DNA of 64,000 nt from Ascarosepion bandense (lineage: Eukaryota; Mollusca; Cephalopoda; Sepiida; Sepiidae). Under the pieces are notes generated by a model. That model was not told the DNA's origin, did not search any database, and saw only the letters and a program-made list of their open reading frames with translations. Each line of letters starts with the position of its first letter. The first letter of the stretch is position 1. Location: assembly GCA_037127315.1 (NCBI GenBank), contig JBBBDQ010001456.1, forward strand, positions 1,110,001-1,174,000, in the 5' to 3' direction. This document shows positions 1 through 10,699 of this stretch, piece after piece. A program made the translations under genes and the position numbers.

Positions 1-97
1 ACTGATTAAATTAGTCTATATTTATTTTCTTTATTTTTCTTTTTCAGGATTTTTGCTGTTTGTGTGTAGCCAGTAATCATTTGCTGTTTCCTTTGGT

Positions 98-497
98 ATG
101 ATTGAGTCCCGCACATTCACCGTCGAAAGCCACACTAAAGTTGCCTTCAATGTTATGCATGAGCTGTGGCGCCAGCAACAGCTTTGTGATGTTGTTCTGT
201 CTGTCGATGGGCATCAGTTTCATGCTCACAAGATCGTTCTGGCAGGTTGCAGCCCTTACCTGAGGGCTATGTTCACTAATGGTATGCTTGAGTCAGATAA
301 AGATTGGGTAGAAATTCATGGTACTGACCACCAGACCATGGCATTTCTGCTGGAATTTATGTACTGTGGTTCAATAGAGATCACTGTTGAGAATGTGCAG
401 ACAATACTGCAAGGAGCCAGTTTGCTGGGATTGCACTCTCTGAGAAACCTATGTGCTCATTTCTTGCAGTCACAGCTCACAGCCTCTAACTGCTTGG
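98..497 (+). CDS. Kelch-like (BTB-BACK-Kelch) gene, coding exon 1: BTB domain
   Basis: First of six coding exons that join into one uninterrupted 564-residue kelch-like protein. KLHL proteins are CUL3 E3-ligase adaptors: the BTB domain dimerises and binds CUL3, BACK extends that surface, and the kelch propeller binds the substrate. This exon encodes residues 1-133. The BTB core includes LCDVVLSVDG (from about residue 29), HAHKIVLAGCSPYLRAMF and GMLESDKD, where M-x-E fits the CUL3-contacting phi-x-E motif of the family. The start at 98 is chosen because an in-frame TAA lies at 74-76 and no other in-frame ATG intervenes. A pyrimidine tract and AG at 46-47 mark a splice acceptor, so a 5' non-coding exon lies outside the window. 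The exon ends at a GTTAGT donor (498-503) in phase 1. I recognise the family but cannot assign the KLHL subtype, so no symbol is given. Confidence 0.95.
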
Positions 498-1774
498 GTT
501 AGTACAAATTCTGAAATTAATTTAGTTTTCTAATTAATTTGTTTCTGTAAAAATCTTTATACTAAAGATGAAAAAATAACCAACTCCTAATGTTTTATAT
601 ACAGAAACCTTTTACAAAGACAAGTGTTTTTTTTTTTTCATTTATCAGTGATAACACACATGATAATCACTGATCACTAGACATTTTAATTGGAACAATG
701 TCATTACCATTCTGTTAAATACTTGCTGGCTTATTAACTGTTTTAGCATAAACATAATAAAAGATAGATTTAAATTTTATATATATGGTGACTTAAAGAA
801 ACATGTAACCATTAGAAACACTATTTAATATATTTAATATAATTAAATGATGTTATTGAATTAATATTTACTTGAATTCAGTTAGTCTAGTAGAATGGTT
901 AACAAGCATTCAAAACCTCTGCCAATGAAAAGTTGTATCAGTATTGAAGAATAACACTGCTCAGAAAGATAAGTTTAAAAAAACTGTTCTGTAATCTTAA
1001 TTTTAAGAAACTGTAAAAGATTACTTTTTTTGATATTTATTATTATTAATCAAAAATGTTATATAGTAATTACATGAATATTAATTATTACAGCAAAAAC
1101 AAGGTTAGCTCCTGTGCAAATAAGAAGTTACACCTGAACAATTAATATTTGAGTTTAGGAATGACTTTTGAATTGTGCAGTGGGTAACCAAAAATATATT
1201 CACTATTTAAATGTGATCAATACAATGTGTAAATAAGTGATTAAAATCTAAATATGTACTACACTTAGCCTAGTTAAGCTCAAAGTTAACATATATGGAT
1301 ACTCAAGACCAAACTGATGAGCAATTGCTTGTAAAATTTGCTAATCTTTGCTCTCTAGCAGGTAATCCATTTAATGTTGTAGTGGATACAAAACTGGAAG
1401 ATATAGTAAAAGATACATTTTTATTATTTCAAAAGAATACCACTGACAAAAGTCATGTGCATAATACTAGTTGATAACCAGATAATATACCTTGTAACCA
1501 TTAAGACCATCAAAAATATCAAAAGAAACCTGGTCAGTAAGTAGTTTATTTTAAATTGGTTTTAAAACCAGTATTTTTTTTATTTATATTTATTTTTTTA
1601 ATGAATTTATGGTAATAAGTATATTAAATTTAAAGCAGGAGATTGTATCTAAGCTTATCATTTTATAGTGCTACATTTTATCACTCCCAAATAATTAAGA
1701 TAAAGGATTATTATTAATTACCAATATACATTATTAAAAAAATTTGACTGAAATTATTTTTCTTTCCTCAACAG
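498..1774 (+). other. Intron 1 of the kelch-like gene
   Basis: An AT-rich intron from a GTTAGT donor to a CAACAG acceptor. I see no open frame, recognisable transposon or structured repeat in it. Confidence 0.85.
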
Positions 1775-2283
1775 GTATTCACTATTTTGCTGATATGTAC
1801 ACCTGTATAGAACTTGAAGCCACCGCCCGCCATTTCATCTATCAAAATTTTTTAGATGTTATTTGCACCGAGGAATACCTTCAGCTGTCTGAAGAGAGAC
1901 TTTTGGATTTACTCAGCAGTGACAAACTCCAGGTGACCGGGGAGCACCAAGTTTTTGAGGCTGCTTGCCACTGGCTCCAGCGTAATCTCATAAACCAGTC
2001 ACATATTGCTTGTCGCTTTTTGCAGGCTATCAAATTGACTCTGCTTGACATGGAGTATCTTGAGAACATTGTCCGTCAATCTGAATGGGTTCGTGACTGT
2101 CCAAAGTGTCAAGTCCAAGTGAGCAGAGCACTGCTTATGAAACAGGATAATAAGGGTCTGGAACTGATTACACCACGGGCACAGCCTCCAAGTATATATG
2201 TAGTTGGTGGACGTAATAGTATTGACTCTCAACTTAATAGTGTTGAACGATATGACTTTCTTATGGACCAATGGTCAATGGTG
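1775..2283 (+). CDS. Kelch-like gene, coding exon 2: BACK domain and first kelch blade
   Basis: Residues 134-303. The acceptor is CTTTCCTCAACAG ending at 1774, and the donor is GTAAGT at 2284-2289. The split codon at residue 134 restores the Gly of the NCLG-IHYFAD junction that is typical of the BTB-BACK linker. The BACK signature follows: HFIYQNFLDV, EEYLQLSEERLLDLLSSDKL, HQVFEAACHWLQ and then RFLQAIKL. The exon closes with the first kelch blade, IYVVGGRN and VERYDFLMDQWSMV. The exon ends in phase 0. An open frame continues beyond the donor to 2361 but only into a poly-T run, so it is intron read-through. Confidence 0.95.
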
Positions 2284-2725
2284 GTAAGTAATGAATTGCA
2301 ACATATACAACCAAATTTTTTTTTTTTTTTGACAGATTTAACTTTTACACAAATGAAGTAGGTGAGGATGAAATCAATTTCTACCAAAAGAAACACAAAA
2401 ATCAGGTTCAGTTATCAGTTGTAACCTTAAGAAAAAAAATAATGTTCCACATTTATTAAAAGACTGCATTTATTTTACTACCAAAAAATAAATTAATTTG
2501 AACCTCTTTTTTTTTTCTTTTTTTTTTTTTACAAATCTAAAACCTAAAAATTCTTACTCTCATCATGATTAGTTTAAGAGTTCTTGGATTCATTCTTTAT
2601 CATATATTTTCTTGATCAAATGGCTATTTATTTTATTCAAAACAAAAATAAGCTTCAAAGAATGTTTACTTTATGAACACACACATTTGAGGTTCAAACC
2701 AGGTTATCTTATATTTGTATATATG

Positions 2726-3450
2726 TACTAGCAGTATAGCCCGGCGTTGCTCGGGTGTAATGAAAACTTTAAAACTAATCCAAGGTCCTGGAGCTCAGAC
2801 TCTTTGGACGTTGACACGAAAGAATAAAAAGCAATAGTTGTTTCCAGTTAAAGTGAAACTGTAGACTGAAAGAAAAATTAATGGATGTAAGTCAAATTTT
2901 GATTTCCTGGTATCGATATCAAATAAGTTTTTTTCGTCGTAAACTGAATTTTGAAGGCTAAATAAGTTCTCTGAGTAAATGGTATCATGGCTGAGACTAA
3001 GAACTACAATTATATCTACTTAGAGCCAAACCTGAAACAAAAACTAAAATAAAAGGGCTGAAAAAAATACAGACATACTGGCAGATAAACAGACACACAC
3101 ACAAACATCTTGCCTTGTGTATATATATATATATATTATATTATCGATTTTCTGCATTATTGTAAGAACTGCAACCTTGAAACTTCTGAATATCATTTCT
3201 TATGTCTTTGTCTATGAGTGTATCAAATTTGATTAAACTCGGACCACTCCTTCTATAACCCGATTTTTTCGATTATCGATTTTCAATATTTATCGGGGTT
3301 ATCTCGACACAAAACCTATCTAAGAACACTCGCAGATACTTATAGTACAACTGTGTAAATTTTGAAGAAAATAGATTCAGATGTTTCAGAGTCTAGAGGT
3401 AATGGACACATACACACACACACACAGACTAAGTTCCATTTATAAATAAG
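2726..3450. repeat. Repeat-like block starting with a GC-rich hairpin motif
   Basis: Within AT-rich intron 2 a block starts TAGCAGTATAGCCCGGCGTT and continues with GCTCGGGTG, whose CCCG/CGGG ends can pair. It runs on to CA- and TA-repeat tracts and ends around a second CA run near 3413. I recall this opening motif from dispersed repeats of invertebrate genomes, but only one copy lies in this window, so the class is unknown. Confidence 0.4.
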
Positions 3451-3601
3451 TTTAGATGTGTGTATGAAGGTGAATCAATGAACTACAGTCTGATTATCTG
3501 AATTTTGATTAGAAATATTCACTGTGTAAGGTTCAATCTATATGACTAATATTCACAAAGGAAAATTTTATGAAAATGCTTATATATATATATATATATA
3601 T

Positions 3602-4158
3602 AGTGGAACATCCTGCCATCCCTGAGAATGAAATGCTCTAGACTATAAAGGACGGTGACAAGCAGTGCAAGGGAGAGCAAACATCTTGGGCGAAGGCATT
3701 CTCTATTTGATAGTTTATTCCGCTCCTTTTGTGGTACAGTAGATATCGGCTCGGAATGAGAAACCGGGGAGCCGAGTTCGAATTCCAGTTGAATCCATTG
3801 TATTCACTTACACGCAAATACCCTTGGGAAAGGTATTAATCTGTCTATTCCTTCCAGTTATGGGTTAAATAGCAGGACAGATTGGGTTCTATAGCCTTGG
3901 TCGGCAACCAGTCTACCGCAGAAAGCAATGGCAACCTACTGCGGGATAATTTTCTGCCCAGTCAGTCATGCCTCTTTCGAGACATGATTGCCCAAGCGTG
4001 TATCACGTATGGCACTTAACTGACTGACTCGTTGATTGCTTATCTATATCTTATTGTTAATTGTACATTCGTACAATAAATCTGTTATATCTATTTCCTG
4101 TGTCGAGTACCATTCTTCCACTGATCTTTACACTGATATTCCTTTCCAGGATATATCA
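3602..4158 (+). repeat. 5' LTR of G1, split by a SINE
   Basis: The left part (3602-3727) and right part (4028-4158) together match the 3' LTR at 8545-8806. Shared blocks include AATGCTCTAGACTATAAAGG and the right-end block finishing CCAGGATATATCA. The first bases (TGTTAT in the 3' copy) are replaced by TA repeats. ACTATAAAGG may be the TATA box. Confidence 0.88.
3728..4027 (+). repeat. tRNA-derived SINE copy 1, inside the G1 5' LTR
   Basis: A 300 bp copy starting TTGTGGTACAGTAGATATCG. It has a B-box-like GTTCGAATTCC and ends with the ACTGACTGA tail shared by the other copies. It lacks about ten 5' bases present in the copies at 7562 and 51064. The matching place in the 3' LTR (about 8674) is empty. 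Confidence 0.9.
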
Positions 4159-4400
4159 GATTGGCGATGAGGATTCGAAGAAGTTCACACGGAGGAAAAA
4201 ATACATTCTCGCCAAATATCAGAATGGCGATGAAGAGGATTGTCGCTTGATACCAGTTTGGCGAATTAAGGATATCAATTACCAACAGCAAAAAAGAAAA
4301 AGTCACACGGAGATTTTCAGTTGTCAAATAAGGAATTACAACCATAAAGACAACAATAAGTAAGATAAGAAGTAGCTTTTTACCCCCCCTCATATTAAAA
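4159..4400 (+). promoter_or_regulatory. G1 leader with repeated TGGCGA motif (primer-binding region)
   Basis: Directly after the LTR the leader reads GATTGGCGATGAGGAT, then TCTCGCCAAA, then AATGGCGATGAAGAGG, then TTTGGCGAATTAAGG. TGG next to an LTR is where a primer-binding site complementary to a tRNA CCA end is expected. The motif recurs in tandem, and TTGGCGA with TCGCCAA can pair. Related units occur in the G2 and G3 leaders. Confidence 0.6.
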
Positions 4401-4508
4401 AAAAAAACTACGTTTTATTCTTACCGAAGTTTAGCTTATTGGTCAGCTGTATTGTTGAATTGTATTTATACATATTTTGTTCAAAGCATAGAACTATTAA
4501 CAGAATGT

Positions 4509-5140
4509 ATGAAGACACTAGGCGTAGCAGTTCAACAGCTAATGTAAGAACAGAAAAATCAACAAAAGCAACATACAGTGCTTCAACAGCATATTCTAAA
4601 GCAACAAGAGGCTTTGAAAAAGATATTATTGAAGCAAGGCGAACCAAAGGAAGGTTCTATGATTTTCTCTGCGGCGAGTATATCAAACTCTCTTGCAGAA
4701 GTTTTGTATAAACCGAAGGAAGGAATAACTTTTCCTGCGTACTTTAAAAGGTACGAAACAATTTTTTCAAAAAGGTGTAAATCATGGACTGACGAAGAAA
4801 AAATTATGCTTTTGTTGCAAAAAATTGGTCCTCAGGAAAACACAAAATATACAAACTTCATTTTGCCAAAGAAACCAGAGGAGATTTTGTTTGACGAAAC
4901 TGTAGAAATATTATCTAAAATGTTTGGCAAATGGGACAGTTTGTGTCACACATGGTATAAATGTTTGAATATTGTGAAAGATGACAATGATGATTTGTTG
5001 CGTATGCTGGGAAAGTTAACTCCCAGTGTGAACATTTCAAAATTAAGGAAATTAAAGAAGATATGTTTAAATGCCTAATTTTTGTGCAAGGGTTAATGGC
5101 ACTTAAGGACAAGGAAGTTCGTTCGAGGATTTTAGTATGT
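4509..5140 (+). pseudogene. G1 gag (broken)
   Basis: A gag-like frame begins at an ATG at 4509 and has an in-frame TAA twelve codons later. It then continues as a Gln/Lys-rich, probably coiled stretch (QQHILKQQEALKKILLKQ) followed by a capsid-like segment, FPAYFKRYETIFSKR, DEEKIMLLLQKIG and LPKKPEEILFDETVEILSK. G2 encodes a comparable Gln-rich amino end and AEYYKKY / LPKKTSELTFTEMV, which supports the reading. Frameshifts follow after about 5078. No intact zinc knuckle is visible. Confidence 0.7.
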
Positions 5141-5352
5141 TAGAGCATGATATGAGCATAAATTTACAGAAAGTATTGGAGGAATGCCAGAAATTAATAA
5201 ACAGTAAATGGAATAATTTATGTATTGAAGAAAAGAATTTTGCCTGAATACATAAAGTTAAGTAACATGCCTACAAAGAAGAAAGACCATACTGCAAATC
5301 ATGTGGCAACACTAATCATGTCACAAGTACTACTTTAAAAATAAAATATGCT

Positions 5353-5784
5353 TTGAATGTGCGAAAGCCCAAAAGGATAAATACAGTTGTATCTAAGAAA
5401 GTTACAAAGGTTTTCGGTAAAAGAAAGTACGTCGACATCAAATTAAATGGTTGTAATATCACTTGTTTGCTAGATACCGGAAGTAACATTTCTACAATTG
5501 ATGAATATACCTGGAGAAAAATAGGTCAACCTGAGTTGCAGAATACTAAGAAAATTGTGAGAGGCATTTCGGGTAACAAATTGAAATTCAAGGGTGAATT
5601 TTTCACAAAAGTAGCATTTGACAGCAAAATCCACAAAACTAAAATCTATGTGATTTTAGGAAAAAATGCAAATTTATTTGGCATTGATTTGATTGTATTC
5701 TTAAATTTATGGGAGAAGCTCATGAATGTGTTTTGTAGAAGAATAAATGCGTCAAATGTAGAAAAGTCTAAACAGACAGAATAA
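5353..5784 (+). pseudogene. G1 aspartic protease segment
   Basis: A frame with VDIKLNGCNITCLLDTGSNI, the DTGS active-site loop of retroviral-type aspartic proteases, followed by TIDEYTWRKIGQP and, further on, YVILGKNANLFGIDLI, where the family usually has a flap and LLG-type strand. It lies between gag and RT, as expected for Ty3/gypsy pol. A stop separates it from the RT frame at 5797. Confidence 0.78.
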
Positions 5785-5796
5785 TTTATAAAAGAC

Positions 5797-7312
5797 TTGA
5801 AGAAGGAGTTTACTGAAGTCTTTGTGGATGAACTTGGTTGTTGTATGCAGACTGAAGTGAAGTTTGAAATAAAGGAGAACGTAAAACCAGTGTTCAAACC
5901 GAAAAGAAAAGTTCTCTTTGCATCGTTAGAGATGATAGACAAAGAGTTACAGAGATTGGAGAAAAACAGAGTAATTAAGAAAGTAGATTACTCTGAGTGG
6001 GCATCACCTACAGTCTACATAAAAAAGAGGAACAATAAAATAAGAGTTTGTGCGGATTTCTCAACCAGACTGAACAAATGTTTAAAAGATCACACGTATC
6101 CACTCCCCATACTGGAGGAGATATTTTCAAGGTTGAATGGGGGCAAAATCTTTTCGAAAATTGATTTGTCAGAAGCCTATCTACAAGTCAATGTCGAGGA
6201 AGAATGTTCTAAGTATTTAACCATCAACACTCATAGAGGGTTGTATAGGTTGAAACATCTACCGTTCGGTTCAAAGGTAGCACCAATTGCATTTCAACAA
6301 ATTATGGATACGATGTCGTCAGGTCTAGATTATGCAATGGCGTACTTGGACGACATTTTAATAAAAAGTGAAAATGTGGAAGATTTTAATAAAAAGTGAA
6401 AATGTAGAAGAACATAAAACTCATGTCCGTGAAATTTTTAAAAGAAATAGGAATTATGGATTTAAAGTAGGACTTGAAAAGTGCGAGTTCTGTATGGATA
6501 AGATTGAATATTTAGGCCAAATAACTGATCATAAGGGAAGGAAACCTAGCCCAAACAGAACTGAAGCAATAAAAAATATGCCTACTCCGAATAACGTGAC
6601 TTAGTTACAGTCATATCTGGGACTTGCAAATTATTACAACATATACATTCCTAATATGCATAACTTGAGAGCACCATTGAACAAATTATTAGAAAAAAAT
6701 AAAAAGTGGTGTTGGACAAGGGAATGCGACGAAGCATTTAAAAAAATTCAAAAATGGTTATTGTCGGATTTAGCGTTAGTACATTTTGATTCAAACAAAG
6801 AATTAATTGTAGCGACAGATGCAAGTGAATATGGCATAGGAGCTGTTCTGTGACACAAATTCGAGAGCGTTGCTTCCAGCAGATTGAAAAGGAAGCACTA
6901 GAAATTTCACAGATTAATTTATGGGAGATCATTCGTGCTACAAATCAACCATAAACCTTTATTGTTGATTTTCGGGTCGGAAAAAGGAGTACCTACTCAT
7001 TTCGCAAACAGGTTGCAAAGATGGAGTGTAATGTTATTAAATTACAATTTTAAGATGAAATTTATTCCGTCTAAGGAAATCGCACATGCGGATTGTCTGC
7101 CAAGATTAATTCTGAAAAACCCTGAGTTGTTGGAGGAAACGGTGATAGCAGTGTTAAAAGAAGAGAAAGAACTTATGGATGTACTGGTTAACACCGTTAG
7201 TGAATTACTGGTAACTCTGGAGGAAATTAATAAAATAGGGAAAATGGATGATTGCAGTGTAAAGGCTGTCAGCAGCAAAATCACCACCCATAAAAACTTA
7301 GCCGTGGCCTAA
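5797..7312 (+). pseudogene. G1 reverse transcriptase and RNase H (broken)
   Basis: RT spans about 5797-6604: VIKKVDYSEWASPTVYIKK, IRVCADFS, YPLPILEEIF, FSKIDLSEAYLQV, LPFG and the catalytic AYLDDILIK, then the thumb segment FKVGLEKCEFCMDKIEYLGQ. A short duplication (KSENVEDFNKK/KSENVEE, about 6366-6410) shifts the frame. RNase H follows at 6656-7312 with VATDASEYGIGAVL, INHKPLLLIFG and RLQRWSVMLLNYNF. A TGA at 6851-6853 cuts the RNase H. Confidence 0.88.
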
Positions 7313-7319
7313 AACAGAT

Positions 7320-8230
7320 GTGCCGTGGTCACAGATACATGTGGACTATGCAGGACCATTAAAGGGAGACTATTACCTAATCATTGTGGATAGCTATTCT
7401 AAATGGCCTGAAGTTTATAGATTTAAGCACCCGATAGCGGCAAATACAATAAAGGCATTAAATGAAGTATTTAGCTGTCTGGGGGGTGCCAAACACAATT
7501 GTGAGTGACAATGGTACCATGTTTATGGGTGCTGATTTTAAACGTTATTGTGATTCGATAGGATGTGCGTTGTGGTGCAGTGGATATCGGCTCGGAACGA
7601 GAAATCAGGGAGCTGAGTTCGAATTCCAGCTGAATTCATTGCATTCACTTACATGCAAATACCCTTCAGAAAAGTATTAATCCGCCTATTCCTTCCAGTT
7701 ATGGGTTAAATAACAGGACAGATTGGGTTCTATAGCCTTGGTCGGCAACCAGTCTACTGCAGAAAGCAATGGCAACATACTGCGGGATAATTTTCTGCCC
7801 AGTAAGTCATGTCTCTGTCGAGACATGATCACCCAAGTGTGTATCACGTATGGCACTCAACTGACTGACTGATTCGATAGCAATCGAACACTTAACAACA
7901 CCTACATATAATCTGAGATCGAATAGTCAGGCAGAAAGGTTTGTCGATACATTCAAAAGAACAATGAGAAAAGCTAATGGGATCAACACCGATGACAAAA
8001 ACATCTAAACTTTTCTGATGGTTTACAGAATTACGCCGAATCAGAACGTTAATAGAAATTTGTCAACTGTGGAGGTCATGTACGCAAGAAAGATTAGATC
8101 AATCTTTGATAGGTTGTTACCAAAGGAAAAGAAGGGTGTGATAAAACCAAACTCAGATATGAAATATTTCCAAGAAGGTGATAAGGTTTTCTTTAAAAGT
8201 CTGGAAAGTGTTTTTGGGAAGACGATGTAG
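7320..8230 (+). pseudogene. G1 integrase, split by a SINE
   Basis: The integrase core starts PWSQIHVDYAGPLKGDYYLI with VDSYSKWPEV. It reaches TIVSDNGTMFMGADF before a SINE at 7562-7869, and resumes as RSNSQAERFVDTFKRTMRKA and MVYRITPNQN / VEVMYARKIRSIFDRLLPK. The amino-terminal zinc-binding HHCC domain present in G2 and G3 is missing between the RNase H end and 7300. In-frame stops remain apart from the SINE. Confidence 0.85.
7562..7869 (+). repeat. tRNA-derived SINE copy 2, in the G1 integrase
   Basis: A full-length 308 bp SINE starting GATGTGCGTTGTGGTGCAGT. It carries GAGTTCGAATTCC (pol III B-box-like) and a central body shared with the other copies (GACAGATTGGGTTCTATAGC), and ends ACTGACTGAC. 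It is flanked by an 11 bp duplication, TGATTCGATAG, at 7551-7561 and 7870-7880. Confidence 0.93.
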
Positions 8231-8544
8231 TAAGTAGAAGAATAGGGAGAGTTATCTATATAGTTAAAAGACAGAAGTTTGTCTGTAAAAGACACTTAAA
8301 TCAATTGAGACCGTTACCAATGATCAAGAGATACCAATGGAGGTATTGTATGACACATTCCAAATCAAAACACCCACTAACATTGGAGTACCGATGGGAG
8401 TAAATTCTGATTCTTCTGAAAGTGAGGACGCTTGGACTGACAGGAGAAGAAGTAACAGAAAAAGGAAAAAGACAACGGCTATGCTCAGATCCTAAAAGGA
8501 ATATTGAGAGCAAAATTCTAGGAAGAGTTTAGCTCGGGGGAAGG

Positions 8545-8802
8545 TGTTATCATGGAACATTTTGCCATCCCTGAATGGAATGCTCTAGACTATAAAGGAC
8601 TGTGACAAGCGGTGCAAGGGAGAGCAAACATCTTAGGCGAAGGCATTCTCTAGTTGATAGTTTATTCTGCTCCTACTCATTGATTGCTTATCTATATCTT
8701 ATTGTTAATTGTACATTCGTACAATAAATCCATTATATCTATTTCCTGTGTCAAGTACCATTCTTCCACTGATCTTTACACTGATATTCCTTTCCAGGAT
8801 AT

Positions 8803-8806
<4 letters not shown>
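8545..8806 (+). repeat. 3' LTR of G1
   Basis: A 262 bp LTR starting TGTTATCATGGAAC and ending GGATATATCA, preceded by the purine tract GGGGGAAGG. It is uninterrupted and gives the pre-SINE form of the 5' LTR. A long TA microsatellite follows (8807-8840). Confidence 0.9.
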
Positions 8807-8841
<35 letters not shown>

Positions 8842-8846
8842 CATAG

Positions 8847-9189
8847 AATAATTTTTATATTAATCAGGTAAATTCCGATAGAGACAAACTCAAAAGAACT
8901 CAATGTTAAATTCATTTATTTAATTTAACAGAGTAATATAATTTAGAAAAAGATTTTAGATATTCTACAATTTTATGGGTAATACATATTTTGCTGCTGG
9001 TGACCTTGTGGCTCTTCAGACCCAAATGATACAACAGTTAATCTTCAAAATATTCCCGAAAAATCATTACACACAGACGCTCACGTGTGTCCTTATTTAG
9101 AGTAAACTTTTGTAACGGTAATTTACAAAAAACAATTCCTCACTCATTCAAAAAAAAACCCAAAGAGAGAAAAAAAGGAAAAATATAGA
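8847..9189. other. Intronic stretch without recognised features
   Basis: AT-rich intron 2 sequence between the TA run after G1 and the Penelope-associated repeats. I see no coding or repeat signal. Confidence 0.5.
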
Positions 9190-9840
9190 CAATTGATAAA
9201 TGGAAAGAATAGAAAGAAAAGGAAAAAAATAGAAAAAGAACAAACAGTATACAGAGAAATGAAAGCTAACATCATATATCGACACAGCTCTATTGCAACC
9301 CATCTGCTTTCTTAGAAAAACATAACGTAGAAATTTAACATTGAAACATAGTTTTAAATATAATGGAATGTATTTAGTAAAATATAAATTGTAAAGCATA
9401 ATTTTTAATACAAATTAAAATATGACCACTATTAGTATTATTTTATAATTACAGTTAAAATAATCAAAACTTATAAAACAAACAAAAATTATAATTAAAT
9501 ATAGAAAAACTAGAAAAATTATAAACATAAAAAAAGAAAGGAAAAAGCAAAGAAATAGAATGAGAACGAACAGTATAGATAGAAAGGAATTTAAAATAAA
9601 CATCTTAGATAGACACCAACGTCTATGACCATTATCTGAATTCTTAGAAAAGCATGATATGGGAATTTAACATTAAATTTAGCTATACCTACAATGGTAT
9701 ATATTTACGGTAAAAAATAAATTATAAATCATACTTCCTAATACAAACTACAATATAACCATTAGTAGTAATATATTATATAAATATAGTTAAAATAATT
9801 AACACTTAATAAGAAGAAGATAAATAAAATATTAAAATAC
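9190..9840. repeat. Two tandem copies of a Penelope-associated repeat (about 325 bp unit)
   Basis: Two diverged direct copies. Both carry a block around GAACAAACAGTATA / GAACGAACAGTATA, then TCTTAGAAAAACATAACGTA / TCTTAGAAAAGCATGATATG, then AATTTAACATT. The first copy (about 9290-9540) also reappears inverted at 12460-12690, to the right of the Penelope-like coding region. This resembles the tandem or inverted pseudo-LTR arrangement known for Penelope-like elements. Confidence 0.65.
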
Positions 9841-10352
9841 AATCTTAAAAAATATTTTAAAAAATAATAATAAATAATAAAAATAATAATAAATATATAT
9901 ATATATCTGAAAAAAGATTATAGACACTAATAATAATACAATAATAATGATATTGAAAAAGAAAAAGGATCTTAAATAATATTAATAAAAATAAAATAAT
10001 ATTAATAATAATAATAAGTGCATATAAAAAATGTTAACACTAATAATAAAAAATGATAATATTATTATTAGAAAAAATATATCCTAAATAATAATAATAT
10101 GAAAATAATAATAATAAAAAAATACAAAATATATATATAACAAAATGTTAACACTAATAATAATAATAATAATAATAATAGTAATAAACTAATAATTATA
10201 AATGTAAAAAAAAACATACACATACATATTCACATATATATATATATACATACATATAAATGCATACATACACACATAGATACATATAGACGCATACATA
10301 AAAAACATCTAAAAACAGAAGTATACATATCCCATATATATTTTTTTCTTTA

Positions 10353-10396
<44 letters not shown>

Positions 10397-10510
10397 TCAC
10401 ATACATACATCCACATGCACACACATATATACTTACACCACACATGCAAACATATATATTACGGAAATTAATGAATTTTAACAAAACTTGGTTATAAACA
10501 ACCGACAATT
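9841..10510. repeat. AT-rich simple-repeat region
   Basis: Long runs of TAA/AAT trinucleotides (about 9850-10190), CA/TA dinucleotide tracts (10210-10450) and a TA run at 10358-10386. The short open frames here (Tyr/Ile/Val-rich) are microsatellite translations. Confidence 0.8.
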
Positions 10511-10511
10511 T

Positions 10512-10663
10512 GAAATGAATTGTTTGAACTTTATTTTTTATTGATACTCGTATTTAAGTAGATATTCTGTTTTTAATAATAATATTGTTTTAATACTGTT
10601 TTATAAAAAACAGAATATCTACTTAAATACGAGTATTGATAAAAAATAATGTTCAAACAATTC

Positions 10664-10668
<5 letters not shown>
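10512..10668. repeat. 157 bp foldback repeat (hairpin)
   Basis: Left arm from GAAATGAATTGTTTGAAC to TAGATATTCTGTTTTT (about 63 bp) is the near-perfect reverse complement of the right arm, AAAAACAGAATATC to CAATTCATTTC, with a loop of about 30 bases and roughly three mismatches. It could be a miniature inverted-repeat element. A related core, TTTAAGTAGATGCTCTGTTT, occurs at about 15434 just beyond the Tc1 element. Confidence 0.75.

Positions 10669-10699
<31 letters not shown>

Larger units (their letters stand above)
3595..8806 (+). mobile_element. Ty3/gypsy LTR retrotransposon G1 (decayed, with two SINE insertions)
   Basis: A retrotransposon with matching LTRs (about 3602-4158 and 8545-8806), leader repeats, gag, DTGS protease, reverse transcriptase with YLDD, RNase H and integrase, in the Ty3/gypsy order. 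A purine tract, GGGGGAAGG, precedes the 3' LTR. The 3' LTR starts TGTTATCATGG and ends GATATATCA. Both ends sit in TA microsatellite sequence, so a target duplication cannot be read. A SINE lies in the 5' LTR and another in the integrase. Stops and frameshifts break every gene, so it is not autonomous. It lies in intron 2 in the sense direction. Confidence 0.92.

Noticed and set aside
2284..2361. Open frame continuing from exon 2
   Set aside because: It follows a GTAAGT donor and runs into poly-T; the next exon joins in frame at 15587, so this is intron read-through.
7562..7640. Possible tRNA gene (A/B box-like sequence)
   Set aside because: It is the head of a 308 bp SINE with a target duplication; it does not fold as a complete tRNA by eye and is repeated elsewhere with the same body.
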